DNA from: Burkholderia seminalis DSM 23518
GTDB taxonomy: Bacteria > Pseudomonadota > Gammaproteobacteria > Burkholderiales > Burkholderiaceae
Direction: 5' to 3'
Length of the DNA: 64,000 bases
Assembly (NCBI RefSeq): GCF_902832885.1
Contig: NZ_CADFDK010000012.1
Span: 58,588-122,587 of the forward strand
Part shown: positions 53,892 through 62,215 of the stretch, piece after piece
Numbering within the stretch: position 1 is the first letter of the stretch
Layout: each line of letters starts with the position of its first letter
Translations under genes and position numbers: made by a program
Notes under the pieces: model-generated
Databases searched by the model: none
The model's input: the letters and a program-made list of their open reading frames with translations, nothing else
Told to the model about the DNA's origin: nothing

Positions 53892-55709
53892 ATGTGCGGC
53901 ATTGTCGGCGCAGTTGCGCAGCGTAATATCGTTCCGGTGCTGATCGAAGGATTGCGGCGCCTCGAATACCGTGGCTACGACTCGTGCGGCGTCGCCGTGC
54001 TCGAGCCGGGCGCGCCGAAGCGCGCGCGCAGCGTCGCGCGCGTCGCCGATCTCGACACGCAGGTGCGCGAGTCGCATCTCGAAGGCACGACGGGCGTCGC
54101 GCACACGCGCTGGGCGACGCACGGCGCGCCCGTCACGCACAACGCGCACCCGATCTTCTCGTCGAACGCGCTGGCGCTCGTGCACAACGGCATCATCGAG
54201 AACTTCGAGCCGCTGCGCGAGGCGCTGCGCGCGAAGGGCTACGAATTCGTGTCGCAGACCGACACCGAGGTGATCGCGCACCTCGTGCACAGCCTGTATC
54301 GCGGCAACCTGTTCGACGCCGTGCGCGAAGCCGTGCAGCAACTGCACGGCGCGTACGCGATCGCCGTGATCCACAAGGACCAGCCGCATACCGTCGTCGG
54401 CGCGCGCCAGGGTTCGCCGCTCGTCGTCGGCCACGGCGACGGCGAGAACTTCCTCGCGTCCGATGCGCTCGCGCTCGCGGGCAGCACCGACCGCTTCACG
54501 TTCCTCGAGGAAGGCGACGTGTGCGAGCTGTCGCTCGACGGCGTGACGATCGTCGATCGTCACGGCGCCACCGTGCAGCGCGAGATCCGCGTGGTCAGCG
54601 CGTACGGCGGCGCGGTCGAGCTCGGCCCCTATCGCCACTTCATGCAGAAGGAAATCTTCGAGCAGCCGCGCGCGATCAGCGATACCGTGCCGCAGACGGA
54701 AGCCTTCGACGCGACGCTGTTCGGCGACGCCGCGCCCGCCGCGTTCGCGGAGATCGACAGCCTGCTGATCCTCGCCTGCGGCACGAGCTACTACTCGGGC
54801 CTCACCGCGAAGTACTGGCTCGAATCGATCGCGAAGATCCCGACGCAGGTCGAGATCGCGAGCGAATACCGCTACCGCGAATCGGTGCCGAACCCGCGCC
54901 AGCTCGTGCTCGTGATCTCGCAGTCGGGCGAGACGGCCGACACGCTCGCGGCGCTCAAGCACGCGCAGTCGCTCGGCCACACGCACACGCTCGCGGTGTG
55001 CAACGTCGCGACGAGCGCGATGGTGCGCCTGACGGAAATGCAGTTCCTCACGCATGCGGGCACCGAGATCGGCGTCGCATCGACGAAGGCGTTCACGACG
55101 CAGCTCGTCGCGCTGTTCGTGCTGGCCGCGACGCTCGGCAAGCTGCGCGGGCACGTCGACGCCGCGCAGGAAGCGCAATTCCTGAAGGAGCTGCGCCACC
55201 TGCCGGCCGCGCTGAACAGCGTGCTCGCGCTCGAGCCGCAGATCATCGCGTGGTCGGAGGAGTTCGCGCGCAAGGAAAACGCGCTGTTCCTCGGCCGCGG
55301 GCTGCACTACCCGATCGCGCTGGAAGGCGCGCTGAAGCTGAAGGAAATCTCGTACATCCACGCCGAGGCCTATCCGGCCGGCGAACTGAAGCACGGGCCG
55401 CTCGCGCTCGTCACGGAAGCGATGCCGGTCGTCACGGTCGCGCCGAACGACACGCTGCTCGAGAAACTGAAGTCGAACATGCAGGAAGTGCGCGCGCGCG
55501 GCGGCGAGCTGTACGTGTTCGCCGATGCCGATACGCAGATCGTCAACGACGACGGCCTGCACGTGATCCGGATGCCGGAACACTACGGGCAGCTGTCGCC
55601 GATCCTGCACGTCGTGCCGCTGCAGCTGCTCGCGTATCACACCGCGTGCGCGCGCGGCACCGACGTCGACAAGCCGCGGAACCTCGCGAAATCGGTGACG
55701 GTGGAGTAA
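53892..55709 (+). CDS. glmS: Glutamine--fructose-6-phosphate aminotransferase GlmS
   Basis: The 605-residue enzyme makes glucosamine-6-phosphate, feeding GlmM and GlmU. Cys 2 (MCGIVGAV) is the glutaminase nucleophile. The glutaminase domain (1-~240) has [11 protein letters not shown]-type residues (AHTRWATHG) and the SIS halves carry [37 protein letters not shown], and the C-terminal [13 protein letters not shown]. It probably shares a transcript with glmU. No glmS ribozyme signature is seen upstream, as expected for proteobacteria. Confidence 0.97.
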   Translation: MCGIVGAVAQRNIVPVLIEGLRRLEYRGYDSCGVAVLEPGAPKRARSVARVADLDTQVRESHLEGTTGVAHTRWATHGAPVTHNAHPIFSSNALALVHNGIIENFEPLREALRAKGYEFVSQTDTEVIAHLVHSLYRGNLFDAVREAVQQLHGAYAIAVIHKDQPHTVVGARQGSPLVVGHGDGENFLASDALALAGSTDRFTFLEEGDVCELSLDGVTIVDRHGATVQREIRVVSAYGGAVELGPYRHFMQKEIFEQPRAISDTVPQTEAFDATLFGDAAPAAFAEIDSLLILACGTSYYSGLTAKYWLESIAKIPTQVEIASEYRYRESVPNPRQLVLVISQSGETADTLAALKHAQSLGHTHTLAVCNVATSAMVRLTEMQFLTHAGTEIGVASTKAFTTQLVALFVLAATLGKLRGHVDAAQEAQFLKELRHLPAALNSVLALEPQIIAWSEEFARKENALFLGRGLHYPIALEGALKLKEISYIHAEAYPAGELKHGPLALVTEAMPVVTVAPNDTLLEKLKSNMQEVRARGGELYVFADADTQIVNDDGLHVIRMPEHYGQLSPILHVVPLQLLAYHTACARGTDVDKPRNLAKSVTVE

Positions 55710-55800
55710 CGCAGGACGACCGGGATGGCCCGCGCCGGGCCACCCTCATCGCGCCGCGGTGCGAAGCAGGCCATTCGGCCAGGTCGAAGACGGAGAGACA

Positions 55801-56253
55801 ATGGTAAGACTGATTGGATGCGGATTGCTGGCGCTGACGTTCGCGTCGACGGGCTGGGCCGCCGAGCATTACGTCGAGGTCTGGAACCCGCCCGAGGCAC
55901 GACATCCGGCGGCCCGTCCGCCGGCCGCGCGCACGGGCGCCGACGCGCGTACCGGCAAGAGCGCGGAGAAGCACGCGAGCGTCACGCCGAAAGCCCCCGC
56001 GAAGCCGCACAAGCGCCGTGTCGCGCAAGCCGTGAAAGCCGGCCCGCATCACCCGGCCGCCACCGCGACCGAAACGCCGGCCGCGCCGCGCCCCGTCGCA
56101 CAACCCGCGCCGGGCCGCCTCACGGTGATGCACCCGGCCGGCTCCGACGAGACGCACGCGCTGGGCTTCTCCAACATCCCGCGTCAATACACGCCGGACG
56201 GCAACGTGCTGCAGGTCGGCACGCAGGGCCGCGCCGCGGAGGTGACTCGATAA
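55801..56253 (+). CDS. Exported Pro/Ala-rich hypothetical protein
   Basis: The 150-residue product has a signal peptide (MVRLIGCGLLALTFASTGWA, about 1-20), then a Pro/Ala/Lys-rich linker and a C-terminal motif ALGFSNIPRQYTPDGNVLQVG that appears less repetitive. No known domain. GGAGAGAC precedes the ATG. Its TAA overlaps the ATG of the next gene (TAATG). Confidence 0.7.
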   Translation: MVRLIGCGLLALTFASTGWAAEHYVEVWNPPEARHPAARPPAARTGADARTGKSAEKHASVTPKAPAKPHKRRVAQAVKAGPHHPAATATETPAAPRPVAQPAPGRLTVMHPAGSDETHALGFSNIPRQYTPDGNVLQVGTQGRAAEVTR

Positions 56254-56471
56254 TGGAAGCGCAAACCTACCACGGCTACCAGATCTGGGGCCATGCGATC
56301 CTGCAGCAGGAGGAGATCATGCAGCCCGACCGCTTCGCGGCGAGCGGCACGATCACGCAGAACAACAAGCTGGTCGAGGCATCCGGCGTGCTCGGCGTCT
56401 TCGATACCGAGGACGAGGCGCGCGAAGCGGGGCTCGAATGGGCCCGCGCCTGGATCGACAGCCACCGCTGA
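56253..56471 (+). CDS. Small hypothetical protein
   Basis: The 72-residue protein begins MEAQTYHGYQIWGHAI, has a strand-rich middle (SGTITQNNKLVEASGVLG) and a C-terminal helix FDTEDEAREAGLEWARAWID. Translationally coupled (TAATG) to the exported protein. Similar small proteins with a Tyr-x-Gly-(Tyr/Phe) start are common in Burkholderia; no function is known. Confidence 0.75.
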   Translation: MEAQTYHGYQIWGHAILQQEEIMQPDRFAASGTITQNNKLVEASGVLGVFDTEDEAREAGLEWARAWIDSHR

Positions 56472-56527
56472 CCGGCCGCGCCACCGTACGCGTGCCGTGA
56501 CGGTCGCGGCGCTCACGCATCGCACAT

Positions 56528-56560
56528 GAAAGAAGGGGCGTCGACGACGCCCCTTCTTTC
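56528..56560. terminator. Bidirectional terminator
   Basis: A perfect 15-bp stem (GAAAGAAGGGGCGTC and its complement) with a 3-base GAC loop lies between the small gene ending at 56471 and the convergent FTR1 gene ending at 56578. Confidence 0.9.
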
Positions 56561-56577
56561 ATTCGAACCCGCAACGC

Positions 56578-57414
56578 TCAGGCGGTCGCGCGCGGCGGCC
56601 TCGCCACCTGCCGCGGCCGGCCGACGAGCCGGGCCAGCACGAGGATCGCCGCCAGCGTCGCGACGTACGCGGCGATCTGGATGCCCGCCGGACGCGCGGT
56701 ATAGCCGATCAGCGTATGCAGCGCCTTGCCGACGATGCTCGACTCCTTGAGCAGCCACGACGTGTCCCAGATCGCGTCGCCCCACGACGGCACGAGCCCC
56801 GCGGCCAGCAGGAAGCCGACGCACTGGCTCGCCATCCCCGCCGCGAGCAGCACGATCAGCGCATTGGTGACGGAGAACAGGCGCTTCAGCGGAATCTGCA
56901 GCAGGCCCGCATACATCGCATAGCCGAGCCCGGCGCCGCCGAGCACGCCGAGCAGCCCGCCGACGATCATCTGCGGCGTCTGTCCCGGATCGCCCGCCGC
57001 GATCCCGTAGAGGAACAGCACGGCCTCGGAGCCTTCGCGCAGCACCGCGACGCCGACCACGATGGCGAGACCCGTCAGCGGCCGGCGGCCGGCCGCGACG
57101 GCCCGGCCGACTTCGCCCATGTGCAGCGCCATCTCGCGGCCGTGCCGGCTCATCCAGATGCAGTGCCACGCCAGCATCAGCGTCGCGACGAACATCACGC
57201 CCGCGTTGAAGACTTCCTGCCCCATGCCGGACGCCCATTGCGAGATCACGTCGGCGAACGCCGCGATCAGGCCGGCGCCGATCACGCCGCCGGCCAGCCC
57301 GCCGCTCACCCACCAGCCGCGCCGCGGCACGCCCTTCGTGGCAGCCATCACGATCGAGACCACCAGCGCGGCCTCGAGCACTTCACGAAAGACGATCAGG
57401 GCAGTCGACAGCAT
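56578..57414 (-). CDS. FTR1-family iron permease (FtrC/EfeU-like)
   Basis: The 278-residue inner-membrane protein has seven predicted spans and two REXXE iron motifs: REVLE (residues 10-14) and REGSE (126-130), diagnostic of FTR1/EfeU iron permeases. With the preceding cupredoxin gene, 12 bases upstream, it resembles FtrBC of the FtrABCD ferrous-iron uptake system described in Bordetella and Burkholderia. The P19-like FtrA and the ferredoxin FtrD are not found here. Confidence 0.92.
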   Translation of the reverse strand: MLSTALIVFREVLEAALVVSIVMAATKGVPRRGWWVSGGLAGGVIGAGLIAAFADVISQWASGMGQEVFNAGVMFVATLMLAWHCIWMSRHGREMALHMGEVGRAVAAGRRPLTGLAIVVGVAVLREGSEAVLFLYGIAAGDPGQTPQMIVGGLLGVLGGAGLGYAMYAGLLQIPLKRLFSVTNALIVLLAAGMASQCVGFLLAAGLVPSWGDAIWDTSWLLKESSIVGKALHTLIGYTARPAGIQIAAYVATLAAILVLARLVGRPRQVARPPRATA

Positions 57415-57426
57415 GTCGGTTTCCGC

Positions 57427-57759
57427 TTACTTGACGGTCAGGTGCGTCTTCGACTGCGCTTCGTGATACTCGTCGTGGAACTCATAGGTGCCCGCCTTCA
57501 GCGGCCCGACGAGGATCTCGACCGACTTGCCGGCCGGCACGACCTTCTCCGCCTTGAAGTCGTCGCTCTCGAATTCCGCGGGCGTCGCGTCGAGGTTCTT
57601 CACGACGAATTTCACCTTCTTGCCGGCGGGGATCGTCACGCCATCGGGTGAAAACGTGTGGTCCTTCAGGGTCAGGTTGACGACGTCGTCGGCAGCGAAT
57701 GCGGACGTTGCCGATGCGCCCAGCAGGGCCAGCGCGAAGCCGAAAGCAAAACGATTCAT
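57427..57759 (-). CDS. Periplasmic cupredoxin-domain protein (FtrB-like)
   Basis: The 110-residue product has a signal peptide (about 1-23, ending AFA) and a cupredoxin_1-type fold: VVNLTLKDHTFSPDGVTIPAGKKVKF, EFESDDFKAEKVVPAGKSVEILVGPLKAGTYEFHDEYH (given as landmarks), ending HLTVK. It lacks the usual His-Cys-His-Met blue-copper set, as in FtrB/EfeO relatives. Presumed partner of the FTR1 permease. A Fur-like box lies upstream. Confidence 0.88.
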   Translation of the reverse strand: MNRFAFGFALALLGASATSAFAADDVVNLTLKDHTFSPDGVTIPAGKKVKFVVKNLDATPAEFESDDFKAEKVVPAGKSVEILVGPLKAGTYEFHDEYHEAQSKTHLTVK

Positions 57760-57799
57760 GGTCGGAAACGGAGAACGGATCTTGAGGGGAATCGATACT

Positions 57800-57818
57800 A
57801 AGAGCGATTCGCATTTCC
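57800..57818 (-). promoter_or_regulatory. Fur-box-like sequence upstream of the cupredoxin-FTR1 operon
   Basis: On the minus strand the 19-mer beginning GGAAATGCGAATCG matches the Fur consensus at 11 of 19 positions and lies about 40 bases before the cupredoxin start, consistent with iron repression. Confidence 0.55.
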
Positions 57819-58026
57819 ACAACGAATGCCCACGTTTTCAATATGGAAATAATGCCCCACATCGTTTCACGGCATGTTGTCCGGAAAGGCTTTTCCCGAC
57901 GCGCGACGCCGCGCGGCCACGGTCAATCGGGCCAAACACCGACCGGCATGCGCGGCGCCGCGCCGATTCGTCCGACCACCGCCCGACGCGTCATCCATCG
58001 GCCGCGCGGTATCCTGCACACAGTGC

Positions 58027-58057
58027 TTGACCTTCCCACCATGGCAAACTTCATGCT
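58027..58057 (+). promoter_or_regulatory. MerR/CueR-type promoter of the copper chaperone gene
   Basis: TTGACC (-35, 58027-58032) and CATGCT (-10, 58052-58057) are separated by 19 bases, the long spacer typical of MerR-family activated promoters. The spacer holds CCTTCCCACCATGGCAAAC, very close to CueR sites remembered from proteobacteria (CCTTGCCA...TGGCAAGG). The start codon is 37 bases downstream. The cueR gene is not in the window. Confidence 0.8.
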
Positions 58058-58093
58058 GACGGTGTTCGTCAATCATCCATTCAGGAGAACACG

Positions 58094-58294
58094 ATGGAAT
58101 TCGAAGTGCAGGACATGACCTGCGGCGGCTGCGCCAATGCGATCACGCGTGCGGTGACGGCCGCCGATCCCGCCGCGAAGCTCGACATCGACGTCGCGGC
58201 GAAAATCGTCAAGGTCGAATCGGCGCAAGGCGCCGAGCGCGTGCAGTCGATCATCGAGGCCGCCGGCTTCCATCCCGCGCTGCGCGCCGCCTGA
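58094..58294 (+). CDS. Heavy-metal-associated domain protein (CopZ-like copper chaperone)
   Basis: The 66-residue cytoplasmic protein is a single HMA domain with the metal site MTCGGCANAIT (Cys 10 and Cys 13, MxCxxC) and a C-terminal AAGFHP loop. It carries Cu(I) to an efflux ATPase or regulator. GGAG precedes the ATG. The preceding CueR-type promoter supports copper induction. No copper ATPase is adjacent. Confidence 0.93.
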   Translation: MEFEVQDMTCGGCANAITRAVTAADPAAKLDIDVAAKIVKVESAQGAERVQSIIEAAGFHPALRAA

Positions 58295-58309
58295 CGCGCC
58301 CTCGTAAAG

Positions 58310-58341
58310 GCGGGCGCACCGCCGCACGGCGATGCGCCCGC
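58310..58341. terminator. Hairpin between convergent copZ-like and aldehyde dehydrogenase genes
   Basis: GCGGGCGCA / TGCGCCCGC, a 9-bp stem with a 14-base loop, lies between two convergent genes. No T-run. Confidence 0.45.
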
Positions 58342-58352
58342 ACACGGCAGCG

Positions 58353-59843
58353 TCAGCGCAGCCGGATCAGCGTCGACTTCAGCTCGGTGTATTTCTCGAG
58401 CGCGTGCAGCGACTTGTCGCGGCCGTTGCCCGACTGCTTGTAGCCGCCGAACGGGAAGTTCATGTCGCCGCCCTCGTCGTAGCAGTTCACCCACACGGTA
58501 CCCGCACGCAGCCGGCGCGACACGTCGTGCGCGGTCGTCAGGTTCGACGTCCACACGGCCGCGGCCAGCCCGTATTCGGTGTCGTTCGCGATCCGCACGG
58601 CCTCGTCGACGTCGTCGAACACGATCACCGACAGCACGGGCCCGAAGATTTCCTCGCGCGCGATCCTCGCATCGGGCTTCACCTCGAACACCGTCGGCTC
58701 GACGTAGAAGCCGCCCGTCTCCTCCTTCACGCGCGCCCCGCCCGTGACGAGCCGGCCTTCGCCGCGCCCCGCCTCGATGTATCCGAGCACGCGTTCGAGC
58801 TGGATGCCGTCGACGATCGCCCCCATCGACACCGACGGGTCGAGCGGGTTGCCCGGCACGTACGCGCGGGCGGCCGCGACGAGCTTCTCGATGAAGGCGT
58901 CCTTGATGTCGCGATGCACGAGCAGCCGCGACCCGGCCGTACACATCTCGCCCATGTTGTAGAAGATCGCGCCGGCCGCCGTTTGCGCGGCACGGTCGAG
59001 ATCGGGGCAATCGGGCAGCACGATGTTCGGCGACTTGCCGCCGAGCTCGAGCCATGCGCGCTTCAGGTTCGACTGCGCCGCGTACTGCATGATCAGCTTG
59101 CCGACGGCCGTCGAGCCCGTGAACGCGATGCAGTCGACGTCGCGATGCAGCGCGAGCAGCTTGCCCGGTTCGCCAGCGCCCGGCACGACGTTGAACACGC
59201 CGGCCGGGATGCCGGCTTCGAACGCGAGCTGCGCGACGCGGATCGCGGTCAGCGGCGATTTCTCCGACGGCTTCAGCACGACGCTGTTGCCGGCCGCGAG
59301 CGCGGGGCCGAATTTCCACGCGGCCATCAGGATCGGGAAATTCCACGGCACGACGGCCGCCACCACGCCGACCGGCTCGCGCGTGACGAGACCGACCAGA
59401 TGATGATCGGCCGGCGCGACCTCGCCGCCGACCTTGTCGATCGCTTCCGCGAACCATTCGACGCAGTACGCGGCGCCCGGCACGTCGACCGTCGTCGTGT
59501 CGCCGATCGGCTTGCCCGCGTCGAGCGTCTCGAGCAGCGACAGTTCGTCGAGATGCTCGCGCATCAGCGCGGCCCAGCGCAGCAGCACGGCCTTGCGTGC
59601 ACGCGGGTTCAGGCCGGCCCATACGCCTGCGTCGAACGCCCGGCGTGCCGCCGCGACGGCTGCGTTCACGTCGGCTTCGCCGCAGTCGGCGACCTTCGCG
59701 AGCACGCGGCCGTCGATCGGGCTCACGCAGTCGAACGTCTTGCCGCCGTGCGCGTCGCGCGACGCGCCGTCGATGAATGCGCGCCCTTCGATCCGGAGCG
59801 ACGCCGCCTTGTCCTGCCAGTCAGCCAAAGTCAACTTGTTCAT
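58353..59843 (-). CDS. puuC: Gamma-glutamyl-gamma-aminobutyraldehyde dehydrogenase PuuC
   Basis: The 496-residue NAD(P)+-dependent aldehyde dehydrogenase has PWNFP (166-170), the catalytic Glu 266 in LELGGKSP and Cys 301 in GEMCTAGSR, and the conserved EEIFGPV and NFPFGGYKQSG ends. Similarity to PuuC-type enzymes and location next to puuR, puuD and puuA support oxidation of gamma-glutamyl-gamma-aminobutyraldehyde to gamma-glutamyl-GABA. A broader amino-aldehyde range is possible. Cotranscribed with, or just after, puuR (83-base gap). Confidence 0.9.
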   Translation of the reverse strand: MNKLTLADWQDKAASLRIEGRAFIDGASRDAHGGKTFDCVSPIDGRVLAKVADCGEADVNAAVAAARRAFDAGVWAGLNPRARKAVLLRWAALMREHLDELSLLETLDAGKPIGDTTTVDVPGAAYCVEWFAEAIDKVGGEVAPADHHLVGLVTREPVGVVAAVVPWNFPILMAAWKFGPALAAGNSVVLKPSEKSPLTAIRVAQLAFEAGIPAGVFNVVPGAGEPGKLLALHRDVDCIAFTGSTAVGKLIMQYAAQSNLKRAWLELGGKSPNIVLPDCPDLDRAAQTAAGAIFYNMGEMCTAGSRLLVHRDIKDAFIEKLVAAARAYVPGNPLDPSVSMGAIVDGIQLERVLGYIEAGRGEGRLVTGGARVKEETGGFYVEPTVFEVKPDARIAREEIFGPVLSVIVFDDVDEAVRIANDTEYGLAAAVWTSNLTTAHDVSRRLRAGTVWVNCYDEGGDMNFPFGGYKQSGNGRDKSLHALEKYTELKSTLIRLR

Positions 59844-59926
59844 CAGGATGCCTCAATGTTGTGACATTCGCGGTGCGCCGCGCGCCTGACGCGCGGCCGG
59901 CCTGCAGCGAATGCGATGACGCGCGG

Positions 59927-60496
59927 TCAGAAGGTCGCCGGCGAATTGGCCGAGACGACCTCGCAGATCAGTTCCGCGCTGGGATTGCGAAAACGGTGCG
60001 GCAAACGGCTTTCGAAGTAGTAGCCGTCTCCGGGGTCGAGCAGCCACGTCGCGCCGTCGACGGTCAGCTCGAGCCGGCCCGACACGACGACACCGCCCTC
60101 GTGCCCCGCATGCACGAGCATCTCGGGGCCCGTGTCGGCGTGCGGCTGATAGATCTCGCGCAGGATGCACATGTTGCGGTCCTTCACGCTCGCGCCGACC
60201 AGATGAAACGCGAGCGTGTCGTTGCCGAGGTTCGGCATCTCGTCACGACGCGACACGACCGAGCGCGACTCGACGAGCTCGAACGTGAAGAACTCCGCCA
60301 GACTCATCGGTATGCATTCGAGCAACTTCTTCAGCGATCCGACCGACGGGCTCACGCGCCCCTGTTCGATCAGCGAGATCGTGCCGTTGGTCACGCCGGC
60401 CCGCTTCGCGAGTTCGCGCTGCGACAGGCCATGCTTGTTGCGCACGAAGCGCAGGCGCTCGGCGACTTCGGTGGACATCGATTCGGTTTCGGACAC
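59927..60496 (-). CDS. puuR: XRE-cupin transcriptional regulator PuuR
   Basis: The 189-residue protein joins an N-terminal XRE helix-turn-helix (VRNKHGLSQRELAKRAGVTN, about residues 18-37) to a C-terminal cupin (HAGHEGGVVVSGRLELTV, GDGYYFESRLPHRF). This is the PuuR type, a putrescine-responsive repressor. Start could also be the internal Met six codons later. Divergent from the puuD-puuA-aminotransferase genes over a 903-base region. Confidence 0.9.
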   Translation of the reverse strand: MSETESMSTEVAERLRFVRNKHGLSQRELAKRAGVTNGTISLIEQGRVSPSVGSLKKLLECIPMSLAEFFTFELVESRSVVSRRDEMPNLGNDTLAFHLVGASVKDRNMCILREIYQPHADTGPEMLVHAGHEGGVVVSGRLELTVDGATWLLDPGDGYYFESRLPHRFRNPSAELICEVVSANSPATF

Positions 60497-60599
60497 GATA
60501 GGTGCGATGACAAAGTGAAACGACGCAGTGGACAGCCGTTGAATATTCTAATCACTTTATGCCGCAGATCAGCGGGGAAAACCCTGAAAGGCGTTCGAA

Positions 60600-60609
60600 A
60601 TAATGAACA
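60600..60609 (+). promoter_or_regulatory. Candidate PuuR site 1
   Basis: ATAATGAACA is identical to the last ten bases of the E. coli PuuR recognition sequence AAAATATAATGAACA as I remember it. It lies about 100 bases before puuR. Confidence 0.45.
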
Positions 60610-60687
60610 CCTCGCCGACTATTCCGTTTGCGAATCTTTTGTTCGCACTGCTCGGGAAAGCCCTGATGCAGGACCGTTAAAAAACAT

Positions 60688-60715
60688 TTGACGCCGTTTT
60701 TGGCTCGTATATGCT
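60688..60715 (+). promoter_or_regulatory. Candidate sigma-70 promoter toward puuD
   Basis: TTGACG (60688-60693) and TATGCT (60710-60715) are 16 bases apart, between the two PuuR-like sites. Orientation is toward puuD, but the start codon is 685 bases on. Confidence 0.4.
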
Positions 60716-60855
60716 GGCTCTCAGGTCAGCGTCATTTTGTTTTCACAGGCAGCAAAAAGCGTTATTGCAACGCAAAAATTGATGCCCATCAATGTAAATG
60801 ACGCATAACCGGCGCCTTGATTATTTTAAACGCCCAGCGCGTTGAAAAGATCGGG

Positions 60856-60868
60856 TGTTCAATACTTT
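60856..60868 (-). promoter_or_regulatory. Candidate PuuR site 2
   Basis: On the minus strand AAAGTATTGAACA matches the last 13 bases of the remembered E. coli PuuR site at 10 positions. Opposite orientation to site 1, about 250 bases away. Confidence 0.4.
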
Positions 60869-61399
60869 CAACAACCCAGTCGAGTGTAATCGTGAGAGTC
60901 CGTGGCCCTCTGGTGAGGTGGGATCGTAGCGTGGCGCGAAGTTCGCGCAGCGCGGCATCCCCTTCCGATGGCAGTTGCGGCTGGCATAGTCCTCGCCTGC
61001 AGCATCTGTCGATCTACACCATCCTGTCTCGTCGTTCCGTTCGGCGCCACAACGCCGTATCCGCACGCGCATTCGTCGCCGTCGATACCGACGAAGTGGC
61101 GTCGCTGCTGCCGTAGCGCCTCTCCTTTCTTTACGCCGTTCGTTTCATCCGCTGATTCGCCAACCGCATGGTCCGTGCGGTGACGGAACGCGTTCGCGCA
61201 TTCGTTGCCGCGTCGCGTGTCGCAATGAAACGAACGACGGCCTGATCGTCGCGCGCAGCGCGGATCGCCACGCCATCCCGTTGCGCCCATTCACCAGCGG
61301 CCTTGCGCCTTGCGCCAGGCTGCGGGGCTGTTGCACGCCCGCGTTTCGCGCCGTCCGGCGAGCCGCACGCAACAACCCTCTGGATAGCTGATAGACGTC

Positions 61400-62185
61400 A
61401 TGGAAAGGAAACCCCTCGTCGGCATCACCGCCGACCTCACGCAAATCGGCGCACACGCGTCGCACACGGTCGGCGACAAATACGTCGCCGCGATCGTCGA
61501 CGGCGCGCACGCGTTCGCGATGGTGCTGCCTGCACTCGGCGAACGCCAGTCGGTCGACGACGTGCTCGCCACGGTCGACGGGCTGCTGTTTACCGGCAGC
61601 TATTCGAACGTCGAGCCGCACCGGTACGGCGGCGAACCGAGCGCGCCCGGCACGAAGCACGACCCGGCACGCGACGCGACGACGCTGCCGCTGCTGCGCG
61701 CGGCGATCGCCGCGGGCGTACCCGTGCTCGCCGTCTGCCGCGGCTTCCAGGAGCTGAACGTCGTCTGCGGTGGCACGCTGCACCAGCGCGTGCATGAAGT
61801 GCCGGGCCTCGCCGATCACCGCGAGGACGACGACGCGCCGATGGACACGCAATACGGCCCCGCGCACGTCGTGCGCCTGACGCCCGGCGGCCGGTTGCAT
61901 GCACTCGCCGGCGGCCGCGACGAAGTGCACGTGAACTCGCTGCACAAGCAGGGCATCGCGCAGCTCGGCTCCGGCCTCGCCGTCGAAGCCGTCGCGCCGG
62001 ACGGCCTGATCGAGGCCGTCAGCGTCGTCGACGCACCGGCTTTCGCCCTCGCCGTGCAATGGCACCCCGAATGGCGCCATGCGCAGGACCCGCTGTCGAG
62101 CGCGATCTTCCGCGCCTTCGGCGATGCCTGCCGCGCCCGCCGCACTGCCCGCACGCGCGCCATGGCCGCCGCCGCGCTCGCCTGA
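61400..62185 (+). CDS. puuD: Gamma-glutamyl-GABA hydrolase PuuD
   Basis: The 261-residue class I glutamine-amidotransferase-like hydrolase has the nucleophile Cys 113 in VLAVCRGFQELNV and the His/Glu of QWHPEW near the C-terminus, plus FTGSYSNVEPHRYGG. It releases glutamate and GABA from gamma-glutamyl-GABA. GGAAAG lies before the ATG. First gene of the puuD-puuA-aminotransferase run; puuA follows after 30 bases. Confidence 0.92.
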   Translation: MERKPLVGITADLTQIGAHASHTVGDKYVAAIVDGAHAFAMVLPALGERQSVDDVLATVDGLLFTGSYSNVEPHRYGGEPSAPGTKHDPARDATTLPLLRAAIAAGVPVLAVCRGFQELNVVCGGTLHQRVHEVPGLADHREDDDAPMDTQYGPAHVVRLTPGGRLHALAGGRDEVHVNSLHKQGIAQLGSGLAVEAVAPDGLIEAVSVVDAPAFALAVQWHPEWRHAQDPLSSAIFRAFGDACRARRTARTRAMAAAALA

Positions 62186-62215
62186 GCGCGCCGCCCCAAA
62201 CCCACGAGAACAGAC

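Larger units (their letters stand above)
60497..61399. other. Long divergent intergenic region between puuR and puuD
   Basis: About 900 bases. The puuR-proximal 350 bases are strikingly A/T-rich for this genome; the puuD-proximal half is GC-rich. It contains two PuuR-like sites and a candidate promoter listed separately. Short open frames here (for example 60817-61116) have no ribosome site or recognisable product. The distance from the candidate promoter to puuD is nearly 700 bases, leaving room for a long leader or a small RNA. Confidence 0.6.

Noticed and set aside
57843-58118. 91-codon frame overlapping the copper chaperone promoter
   Set aside because: It runs through the MerR-type promoter and the start of the HMA gene in another frame.
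60817-61116. 99-codon frame between puuR and puuD
   Set aside because: No ribosome site and no domain; base composition changes within it as in noncoding DNA.
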